Shown here: positions 33,984 through 43,728 of the stretch, one piece after another
How the letters are laid out: each line of letters begins with the position of its first letter
How positions within the stretch are numbered: position 1 is the stretch's first letter
Assembly: GCA_037501455.1 (NCBI GenBank)
Contig: CM074858.1
Location: forward strand, 39,987,001 to 40,051,000
Reading direction: 5' to 3'
Origin: Lantana camara
Taxonomy: Eukaryota > Streptophyta > Magnoliopsida > Lamiales > Verbenaceae
DNA length: 64,000 bases
The notes under the pieces: model-generated
Database searches by the model: none
The model's input: the letters and a program-made list of their open reading frames with translations, nothing else
What the model was told of the DNA's origin: nothing
Made by a program: the position numbers and the translations under genes

Positions 33984-35322
33984 GTGAGGGTTTTATTTTA
34001 TAATTGACCTATAACCTTGCATGAATTAAAACATCACCAAATGGTTTTCATATCAAATTATCTATACCTCTTATGCCGGCTATGTACCGGAAATGTTTTA
34101 TAAATCCTGAATGTGTTACCCTGAGCCTATTTTGCGAGATCCTGCTATTGCCCCCAGCTCTTCTAGCACTGGACTAGCTGGAGTGGTTCCTGTTCCTGTT
34201 CCTGGGGCCCAGGGGCTTGTGTATTGAGGGAACCGGGGAGGCATCGGGTTGACGGTAAACTCTTGCACAGGTTCCAACCTGTTGGACCAACCCGGACATC
34301 TGCCAGGAGGTTTTGCAGAAGATGGGATTCCGGTTTGGGGGAGTCATGAACCCGCCTTACCACTTCTACTGGATGGCTAGGGCTAGCTACCCGAACCATC
34401 ACCGGAGAATGAGGTTATTGTATTTGTTTTTCCTGTATTAATGATTATAAAATTCTTGATTCCTGCCTGCCTGACTGCTTATTATTCCTGTCATGTTAAT
34501 AACTGAAAAGTGGAGTCCAGGATGGAATAAATACCCGTTCTCGCCGGGTCCCCTAAAATATTAAGCATAGATATCCGTAACCTCTGGTAGGTCTCAGTCC
34601 CTGTTCAGCACTGGAGCTCGTGGATCGTAAAGGTAAAGTGGGCATCAACAGAGGAGTACAGATATCGATACATGTATATTATATCCTGTTTACCTGACCT
34701 ACATGCTTGAACATAATTCCACCTATACGTATTAATTTACTTCTGATTCCTGTTTCCTGTTTCCTGTTTTAATAACGTACAGTGGAATTATGACTGCCTG
34801 ATTGCCTGCTTATATATATATATGTATGTGTGTTAACCCCTTCACTCAGTCAGTTGGCTGACCCCTCCCTCTCGTTGTTTTTAGTGTCTGTCTTGCAGGC
34901 TCTGTGGTCGTTAGGCGGGAGTCTTTTGAAGTCTTTGATCGAGTCTTGGTCCTGTTTGCACTGCATCGTTCCGTACCTTTATTTCCTGCTTGTAATTGGG
35001 CTATGTAAGCCACTCTGTGTGTTATTGCATTGTATTGATTCGGGACAGGTTAGGACAGGATCTTGAACTAGTTGAACCCGTGTTTATATTCTTGTATGAA
35101 TTGTAATTTCATATTGGTTAGTGATTGCATGATTGCCTCGCTTCCACATCCTTGTTTCTATTGATTTGTTGGTACAGGGTCTAGTCCCGGCTAACACAGG
35201 ATGTTTTATTTCTGTCTCCGTTCGCTGTGAGCTTGGTTCATATATGGACTTTCCATTTTATGTGTGGATCGGGTTCTTAGTGAGGGGGATGTGGGGCCCT
35301 CCGTTCGGGGTGTCACACCAAC

Positions 35323-36332
35323 CCCCTTTCGAGCTCAAGAACCTCGCCTCCGTTTATCCTATCAACGATCCAAGGTAAGCAATGTACTCCTCTCATTACG
35401 TGCTTCGATTTAATACCTCTTTCGTGCCTTGATTTCATGTTTATGTAGCCTATTTGGGGAGATGATGAATAGTGCTAGGTTCGGGTTTTGGGTGTTAGGG
35501 CTCGTTTCGAAGTTTGATTTGTGCTCTAATGTGTTCTATATGTGTTGTTTGATGTTATATGTTCGTTTTGGGCCGATTCTTAAGGTTTGGGATGGTTTTT
35601 GGGGAGGTTGGAAATGTCCCCGCGTTGCAGTCGCCATGGCTGAAAGCTTTCGCGACCGTTTTTAGGCATGAATGTGTCGCGGCCACGACCGTCATACGGA
35701 GAGAGGTTCTGTCTTGCCTTCGCGCCCGCGACTAGTTTCCAGTGCAATTTTGTCGCGGCCGCTACGCCCTCATACGTGCTCCGTTTTGCCTGATGTTTGA
35801 ACTATAGAAACCTTTTTGAGTCTAGAATATTCTCCAATTGAAATCACCTTAACATTCATTGTCGTTTGTGAGATATAATCGTTTCAATTTTGTGTCGCCA
35901 CTTCGCCGGAATTCTGCTTTCGTTCAATTTCAAAACTACGCCATTTTTGGCTCGCTTTGAACGACTATTTGAGCCATATACCATTTGAAAGATATATGTG
36001 TCTAGTTTTATTTCCAAGAAAAAAACTCAATTCCCATTTCTCAAACTCAAGTTCTGATCGTTTTCCTACGGCTTGTCCATTTCGGGATTAGTAATTATGC
36101 TAGTTTGAACCGGTCACCTGTTTGCATGGTTTTGATTTTGTTTGGTATATTCACGCTTCCTCATATTCTGTTAAGTACCGTTTTGTGCAAGGTCTACATT
36201 CTGCCTAGCTTAGGGTTGGTTTGTTTTGGTTGTCACTGTTCGCTATGGCTTGGCACGTGTGCGGAGGTCTGATTTCGTTACACGTGTCAGGCTATAATGC
36301 GTGGGTGTGGTGTCCACCGTTGGGGTGCTACA
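35323..36332 (+). repeat. 5' LTR of element E, second part
   Basis: The LTR resumes after F and ends GTGCTACA at 36332, giving a total of about 1.5 kb, much shorter than the other LTRs here. It has a strong donor-like CAAG|GTAAGC (GT at 35375), and GC-rich inverted pieces of the kind GTCGCGGCC between about 35625 and 35785. I do not find the conserved block, the mini-exon or the CTGAC/pyrimidine end, so the middle of this LTR seems to have been lost or never present. Confidence 0.88.
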
Positions 36333-36339
36333 TCTAAAG

Positions 36340-36354
36340 TGGTATCAGAGCCCC
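36340..36354 (+). other. Primer-binding site of E
   Basis: TGGTATCAGAGCCCC, 7 bases after the LTR end. Confidence 0.88.
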
Positions 36355-36606
36355 AGGTTGCAAAACCGGGGTTCGGTGTCATGTCGTGTCTGTCTAGGTC
36401 GTACGGCATAGGACGATTTGGCTATGTGCATGTTTGCATCACGATTTGATTTGCTTTGCATGTGAAAAAAAAAATTCTATTATTTGGTTATCTTTATATT
36501 ACGCGATGCATTGCATATCTTGATTGCTCTTGATTGATTTGGTTACGTGAGATATGCACTTACTAACCGACACGCATATACTTCTATTGTAGTTGAGATT
36601 TTCAGG

Positions 36607-37203
36607 ATGCCACCATGTAGACAACACTATGGTCAACCTTCTTATCAACAACCGTACAATCAAGGGCAGTCTTCAACTGGAACACCACCTATAAATCCGA
36701 TGGCAATGAAGTATCGGGAGTTCAAGGGATTTGATCCTTCTCAATTCCGAGAAGGAGATGACATAAAGGCCGAGGAATGGCTCTCGGAGATAGAGAGTAC
36801 ATTTGAGATATGGCTGTGTGATTCCCAGGACATGGCTCGTCTGACGATACAACTTCTACAAGGTCAAGCAAGAAAACAGTGGAAAGGAGTCGCCCAATAA
36901 TTAGAGGCATCGAGCGAAGAGATGACATGGGACGTGTTTGTTCGGGAATTTAGGAAAAAGTTCGCACCGGCCGTATTACAAGAACGAAGACTCGAAGAAT
37001 TCCTCGTGTTAAAACAAGGAGACAAAACAGTCATGGAGTACTTAGAGGAATTCGAGAGATTGGGTGTTTATGTACCCCACATTACGAGCAACGAGAGATG
37101 AAGGCTAGGAACATTATGGAAGGTCTTCGGGATGAAATCAAGGAAGCTTTAATTGCGAAGGACACAAGTACGTGGGATAAATGTTGGAAAACACGAAAGA
37201 GTT
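36607..37203 (+). pseudogene. gag: gag of E, N-terminal part, interrupted by G
   Basis: The frame starts at ATG 36607, with a glutamine- and tyrosine-rich start, then YREFKGFDPSQFREGDDIKA, AEEWLSEIESTF and ARLTIQLLQGQA, then W-VFVREFRKKF and LKQGDKTVMEYLEEFERL. This is a Gag clearly different from that of B and C. A TAA at 36898 breaks it; near 37100 the frame shifts by one and again near 37180. Element G cuts it at 37203. The product would be a capsid-type protein; this copy is dead. Confidence 0.85.
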
Positions 37204-37757
37204 TGTAATGCCCCGCTCATCCGATAAATAAGGTACGTCACCTTTCAACCTTTTTATGTGTTTAATTATGTGATTGGTGCGTTGTGTGACCCTCTTTTGA
37301 ACTCTTTTAGAGTTAGGGCCCTTTTTGTAATTTTCTTCTTTTAGGGGGGTTTTCCGGTCACTTCTCGTTCGGTAGAGATTTTGACTTCTTTGATCCCTTT
37401 AACGTGTCCGGGGCAGCGAAACAAGTCCGTAGACTCTAAGTTTGCCCAATTCTGACTTCGTTAGCCCGTTCTTCCGATTGTTTTTGAGTACGAGGATCCG
37501 AGATATATACTCGGGTTTCCTCGTTTTGCGTGCCAGAACAGCAGACTCAGCCTTCATCGTCTTCTCCAGCGATCTATCACTATTCACACACAGTTAAGGT
37601 GTGAAAACACATACATGCTCGTTCTCCCTCGTTTCTCGACGGAATTCGAAGAACCAATAGTGGAAATTTATCAGCTCGACGAGCCCGTCACAACCGTACC
37701 AGTTTCGTGGCCTGAAATTGACCAGCGGCGGCGCAGCGGTGGTCCGAAGGTGGCGGT

Positions 37758-38015
37758 TTGCGCCACCTCTTCGCCGACGGCGATCCGGCGACTCTCGCCG
37801 GCCAACCGCTACCCTACCCTACGTTTTCGACCTTTCCCGTTCCATTTCCGGCCGGTTTTGGTGGTCCTCCCTTCACAAAAGTTATTCCTGACGATGAGCT
37901 TGAGCTGTTCGTGGTGGTGGCGGCCAGAGAACCGGCCGGCGGCGGCGGACCGGTGGCGGACCGGGCCTGGACCGACGGTTCGATTTTCCGAAGACTTTTT
38001 CCGGCTTTTGGCTAG
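37758..38015 (+). other. GC-rich open frame in the LTR of G, unclear coding
   Basis: I do not recognise this 85-codon frame. It is rich in Pro, Gly and Ala, with a stretch around KVIPDDELELFVVVAAREPA. The same frame is open in the 3' LTR within 44141-44599, even though that copy has 90 extra bases inside it, which is a whole number of codons. It could be an open frame by chance in GC-rich DNA, an upstream frame of the leader, or a captured piece of a host gene. In K this part is largely deleted. Confidence 0.3.
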
Positions 38016-39046
38016 GGGCTTTCGTAGGGCTTGTTACAAGCTTTCCAACGGTATGCCCGGATTTCATTTTTGTTTTACGGTTTACGTTTAATTTTAGTTT
38101 TCGTACTAGGATTTAAGTTCGGTTTTTCCTCGACGAAGTCTGGCGTGATTGGCATTTTCTGAAATTGATCGAGGGCTTTTGTTGAGCAGGCCGAGACGCA
38201 CGTTTCTGTCCTTCCGGGAATTTTTCCGACCACCGGAGGCGGTGTTCCGATGGCGGCCGGTGGCTGTTCGGCCGGCTACGGTAGCGGCATTCCGGTGACT
38301 TTCGGACAGAAGGTCCCTTTCGTTGTGGTGAGTTCAACGCCACTTTCCGTTCGTCAATCGGATGCCCGGTTGATTTGTTGTGATTTATTTTGTGTATTTC
38401 TATTTAATTGAAATTAATTGTTTTAATTGCAATGAATTGTCAATTGCTTGATTTATCGATCAATATGAATTCCAATGTGTACGAAAGCATGTATTAAATG
38501 AACTATGATATATGTTGATGCTTTGATTTGCAATTTGAACTCCGATATGCCGTATTTGAGCTATTTGTCTAACTTGAAGGGGTGTATGTGTAATTTTGTA
38601 AACAAAATGAATATTATTTGATTTAATTAGGTAACCTTGTAATTGAATCCGTTTAGTGATACATGAATTGAGTATGCCATGTGTGAATTATATAAAATTG
38701 ATATAGTTGGAATTGATATGCGACTTTGTGAGATTTAAGTGATTTGAATGAGTCTATTTTATTTATTTTATAATTGTAAACTTGATATACTTGAGTTATA
38801 AATGTTATATGAAGTTCATGACTTGATTTGCTATGAATTATGAAAGATATGAAATGATTGGGCTTGAAACCCTCATGTATGGAATGTACTTGAACGAATT
38901 ACTTGATTATGTAACTCCATAACATCATTTTACTTCTTATACCTCTCATATCATGTGTTTAGCATTGCCGTGCGTCTATGTGGTTTCATATTGAGTCAAT
39001 TCTCACAAGTACCCATTGTTCCTTCCCTTGTACAGTTTGTTTCCAG

Positions 39047-39111
39047 GGCGGAGACTTCCAAATTGAATAGGCACCCGTATTGCTCTTGTTTCTTGTCTCG
39101 TGGTATTCCAG
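39047..39111 (+). other. Candidate mini-exon of G (65 nt)
   Basis: 65 bases between TTTGTTTCCAG and GTGAGG, closely similar to those of D (first 12 bases identical). In the 3' LTR the donor reads GTGACG and one base has been inserted, so that copy may be weaker. Confidence 0.5.
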
Positions 39112-40172
39112 GTGAGGGTGTTTTCGTTCTAGTTACATATCAATCCCTACAACCCGTATGTGATAAGTTTTGGGCCAAAACCTTATATATATATATACAT
39201 ATACCATTTTCAAAGTGGAGTCATCGAGTAAATATTGATCGAGTAAATATTGATCGAGTAAACCCCTTTTCAAATGGATAATGATGAAATATGTTATGTT
39301 ACTCATGGATCAAATGTTTTGGCGAGAAAAGAAAGAATGATTGATTGATTGCACTGAATGGGGCCCAGGGGCTTGGTGTGAGTGGGGACCCGAGGAGGCA
39401 AGGGCTGACGGTAAACCCTCACACTAGTCCCACCATTGAACGGCGGTACCGGACCTCGTCAGGAGATTGGTGGGGAAAGGGAGCTGAGTGCCATCTGGGG
39501 AGTCATGTAACCCCTTTTGGTCAATGATTGGGTGGTCGGGCCTTGCAAACCCACCACCAACCCGGAGGAAGAAGGTTGGAACTTATATATGATTGATTAT
39601 GATTGATTGATTGATTATGATATAATTGATAAGCACCGTGCGGGAAGGCCGGGAAACGGATTGCCCAAACGAATATATTCAGGACATGATATGTGATCTG
39701 TGTGTATTATGATATATTGCATGATCACCTATTTAATGTATTAATGATATTTGTCGTACACGGTCGGAGTTTGGTTGGAGATTGTGCACGCTCACTCGCA
39801 GAGCCTTATTGATTGAGTATGATTTATGAACTTAATGAATTTAATATGAATAGTCGTAAAGTCTAAGCATTGCTTAGTCATTCTTTTGCCCTTTTTGGGA
39901 ACTAACTTTAAATAAAACCTTGCTCGGGATTTATGACTTGCATGTGCATGTTTCTATATGATATGTATCGCTCCAGCTCACTCAGTCTTCTAGAGACTGA
40001 CCCCTCCTTCCCCCTTTTTCCAGTTTCTTTTGCAGGCGTTGGTTACTAGGCGGAGTTATGATTGTCGAGTCATTGTTCTAGTCTCACTCATTTACACTCA
40101 CTGCATATTATATTGTCTCTAAGTACTGTATTGGTTTATTATTGTTGGCCGGTGTGCCCTTATTGAATTGAT

Positions 40173-40266
40173 ATTGATTCGGGACAGGTTAGGACAGGTT
40201 CTGGAGCCAGTTGAACCCGTTGTTATGTTGTTTCCTTATATTGATTCGGGACAGGTTAGGACAGGT
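40173..40266 (+). repeat. Repeated GGGACAGGTTAGGACAGG unit near the LTR end
   Basis: A 27-base unit starting ATTGATTCGGGACAGG occurs at 40173-40199 and 40240-40266, each followed by a TTGAACCCGT-like or GGAACCC motif. Related copies are in F near 35035 and in K on the minus strand. Confidence 0.85.
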
Positions 40267-40528
40267 GTACTGATTAGTGGAACCCATATTTATATTCGTA
40301 TTGGATTTCATTTATTTCATGGATATTACATAAATGATTTCCTTGCTTCCGCATTTTGGTTTTTGTTGATTGTCCCAGGGTTAGCTTCCGCCTAGTCAGG
40401 ACTGTTCTTTTGATTGTCACCCGTTCGCTGTGAGTCCGATTCATGTGTGGACTGCCTATTTCATATGTGGATTAGACTCATAGTGCGGGGGATGTGGTGC
40501 CTATCGTCCCGGGTGCTACATCTTTAGG

Positions 40529-40541
40529 TGGTATCAGAGCT
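40529..40541 (+). other. Primer-binding site of G
   Basis: TGGTATCAGAGCT, 8 bases after the LTR end at 40520. Confidence 0.88.
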
Positions 40542-43093
40542 ACCAGGTTCAGAATCGGTGCTCTGGGTTGTGTTGTCTCGAGTATAGGTCGCACGGCATA
40601 GGAACTAATTGTCAATGTGTGCATTGCATCATTCTTGAACACTAATTGTGATTTTTTTTCAAACTTTATTAGATTATTTGTTGCATTTTGCATTGAATCC
40701 ATTCTTTTGGTGTTAATTATGTGGCATGAGCATATACTAATCGCATGCATTTATTTTCAAAATGAGCTGTGATTCATAGGATATGAAGATAATATCAAAC
40801 CACGGCCAATCTTTACGACAACCACAGGCTACCACAAGCTCTTCTTTCTGGCTCGAAAGTTGTAAGGAATGCCTTGGGGATTTCTACAGAAATTTAAGAG
40901 TCAAACCTTTTCTAAAATGAGGTTAGGGCTCGAGTGACAAAGTCCAGAATAAGGGGTCAATTCGAAGGAGAAGTTTGCAAGCTCTATTACCGATGGTGAA
41001 TCAATGATGAGACGGGATTTGTGGTGTGTAATGATTTGGTTTCACGAGATCAACATGTTTATTTACACTACGAAGATTTGTCAACCAGATTCCAAAGAAG
41101 AGAAATCTCGAAGATGTTTTAGATTCGAGGTTTCTATCAACGTGGAGGCGATGACCTTCAAGAGAATTAAAGTAAAGTAGGTTCGTGGTTGAGAAGCAGT
41201 AAAGACCATCTAACTTGAGAAAGAGGCGAAAGAAAATATGAAGAATAATATAGCTTGGGATTTAGATCGATGAAAAAGGATGAAGAGACTACGAAGAGGG
41301 AATTCACATATTTCAGAATTGAGATGAGATAGGAGTTGAATTGAGAAGAATTAAAGAAAATTAGTCGACGTGGTAAGTATAGGTTCATGGAAAATGACAA
41401 TGCTAAGGATTTTATCTTCGGCCGGTTATGAGTTCATCTTCCAAATTCAAGATGAAGTGTCGAGTTGTGAGATTTAATTAAGAGCTTTGGAGCAACAAAT
41501 GGAAACGATAAAGAAAGACAAAGAACTATTGGAGGGAAATTATGTATTCAAATGTAAACAATTGGAGATTGATTCTTCAAGAGAAGTCAAGATACCAACT
41601 TCATGGGTGTTGAAGAATTTGGGTTCAAGAGATTTCAATCTTGGACTTGGGAGATCCATAAGTTGATACACGGGAACTTTGAAGATTTGAAAGACCGTGG
41701 GTAAAAGAAGAGGGGAACAATTAATTCAAGACAAACCTGCAACTTGAGAAACAAAGAAATATGCCAAGTTAAAGTTTACAACTACGGTGACAGGTTCTAT
41801 GCATTCATAAGCACGTGCATCATACATCACTTTAATTGTTTAAATTTCTCTATCTATACGCGCATCTCTAATTTGTATAATTATTCCTGTTGCATCTTTA
41901 ATTGTTTACAAATGTGATACTGCATTGGCACCCTAACCTGACATGCATTTTAGTGTCTACTTGATAGGAATTCCCCACATCTTATTTATCAAGTGATACT
42001 CCGACTGATTCTTACTGGGATCAAGAAAAGAAGAAATTCTGGGTTGCACTGGTTGGTTAAAAAGGAAATGGAAAATTCTGAGGTTTGGGAAAATAGAATT
42101 GAAAGTGAGAACGAAAGAAGCAGGTTGTCATTCCTACTAAGTGCTTCAAAGGAAATGTGAGGACTATCACTAGACAAGTGGCGTGATTAGAACCACTTAT
42201 ACCGAGGAAGTTAAGTTGAAGAAATTGAGGTGTTTTGATCCGAGAAGTGGTAGAAAAAGTCTAAGGAGTTGGAATAAAAGTTCTTTTGGGGAAGAGCACG
42301 ACTAGACATGAAACTTAAATTCACAGTTGTGCTCGAGGAAGATACTTCTCACGGACATGAATGACCCAATGATAGTAACAGGAAAAGAATAAGGCGGCGT
42401 TATCAGTTTAAACCTTCAAAGTTTGAGTTAAGTTAATATACCCGGGATGAAGATCTTCATAAGGCATCGAAGAGAGTGGTTCGTTTGGGAATTTATAAGT
42501 ACGTGATTCAGACAGTGAGGATGATGATACTATCAGGGAACTTCTGATGGATTCCTAAATTAGTTTGAAGAAAGGAAAATTGGTCAAATTTATCACCTTT
42601 AAGAAGGATGTCAACTAGTTTCAGATGACCAAATCTTCAACAAAGAATTTAACCAGTTAGTGACAATGTATGAAGTGGGAGTTAAAGTTTAAGATTCGTG
42701 TACGGCCAATGATAATATAATGAACCTGGTACAAAGATAAATGTTCTGATGGTAGGCGGAATAAACTAGTGCTCGGTTAATGGCAGAAGATAACTGTGAG
42801 TAAGGATCCGAATGGAATCGAGAATAGGATCAACCAAGGGTCTGACTTTCTCAGTCAAACATGTACTAAAGATATGAAAGACAGGTTGGGAATCAAGCCA
42901 GCTAGAGATCAGACTATCCAATCGTAGAAGTAAAGTCACAACATCAATTCCATTACTACGGTGAACGGTACACTAAGCATCCATTGCACGAGCATACATG
43001 CATCGTTTACATATTTAAATTTTTGTTATTATGTGATACCCTGGCCAGTGGAGTGTGTGTTGATTATTGTGAACCTTGCTTCTGCTTGTGTGC

Positions 43094-43445
43094 TTGAGTG
43101 AAAGGGAGATTTGATTCTCTCTGATTACGTGCCAGGAAGATGTGGATTCTCCCTGTTTATGTGATAGAAAGATGCTGGATTCTTTCTGTTTTCTGTGCAC
43201 GAGAGATGCTGGATTCTCTTGTACTTAGGTATTCGAGGGATGTTGGATTCTCTTGGATTTAGGAGTTTGAGAAATGCTGGATTTTCTCAAACTAGAATGT
43301 CTGGAAGGATGTGGAATCTGACAGACTTAGGCTGGGAGACGGGGTTCTCTCAATTCTGTGCCCGAGAGACGGGGTTCTCTCTTTTGTGTGTGCTGAGGGA
43401 CGGGGTTTCCTCACTTGTGTGTTGAGAGATGGGATTCTCTCTTGT
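43094..43445 (+). repeat. Hairpin array before the PPT of G
   Basis: About ten short hairpins of the form GAGAGATGCTGGATTCTCTC or GAGAGACGGGGTTCTCTC follow each other. Stems vary in a matched way: 43166-43187 has AGAAAGA paired with TCTTTCT; 43266-43291 has TTTGAGAAA paired with TTTCTCAAA; 43394-43413 has TGAGGGA opposite TTTCCTCA. Such matched changes keep the pairing while changing the sequence. The array ends 280 bases before the polypurine tract. Confidence 0.88.
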
Positions 43446-43711
43446 TTGTCGTGTTTGCGTTACGCCTGGATAGACAAAGGTTAACAAGTGACGAGGCAAT
43501 GGACTAGTAGCGGTCGAACGAGTTTTGAAGTGACTAACGACCAAGTGTTCGAGTAGATCTTTTTGACTACCAGACTCTGAAGAGGTTGATACAAATAAGG
43601 GGAGTAAACTTCACAACAAGGGCTAAGATGCTAAACAGTTTCAGGAAATAAATCGATACAATTTCAGTTTGAAGCTCTTCGGTCCAACAGTAGGACCTGA
43701 GGACAGGTCCT

Positions 43712-43728
43712 TTTGAAGGAGGGAAGAT
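43712..43728 (+). other. Polypurine tract of G
   Basis: TTTGAAGGAGGGAAGAT directly before the 3' LTR start; less G-rich than the tracts of A and B. Confidence 0.78.

Larger units (their letters stand above)
32047..35317 (+). mobile_element. Element F: solo LTR inside the 5' LTR of E
   Basis: A 3271-bp LTR from TGTGACACC to TGTCACA. The duplication CCAAC is present on both sides (32042-32046 and 35318-35322). The uninterrupted sequence is in the 3' LTR of E near 50860. It has donor-like GAG|GTAAGA (GT at 32609), palindromes (32971-33094), a 65-nt cassette (33919-33983), the conserved block (about 34204-34550), GGCTGAC, pyrimidine tract and TTGCAG ending at 34898, and GGGACAGGTTAGGACAGG near 35040, also seen in G. 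Confidence 0.95.
37204..40520 (+). repeat. 5' LTR of G
   Basis: 3317 bp. It contains a GC-rich part (about 37680-38330) rich in CGG and GCC, a donor-like GTG|GTGAGT (GT at 38328; GTAAGT in the 3' copy), a 65-nt cassette (39047-39111), the conserved block (39360-39807), and CTGAC, pyrimidine tract and TTGCAG ending at 40035. Relative to the 3' LTR it lacks 90 bp near 37850; the break lies between two CGGCC copies. Confidence 0.95.
40521..43728 (+). mobile_element. Internal region of G, non-coding (LARD-like)
   Basis: No gag or pol similarity in any frame. The + strand is purine-rich. Blocks are shared with the internal region of A: the opening after the primer site, CATGCATTTTAGTGT followed by ACTTGATAGGAA (near 41940), the motif ACTACGGTGAACGGTAC (near 42956) and the hairpin array. 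The shared order of blocks with diverged sequence between them means that A and G come from one old non-autonomous lineage. Confidence 0.82.
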
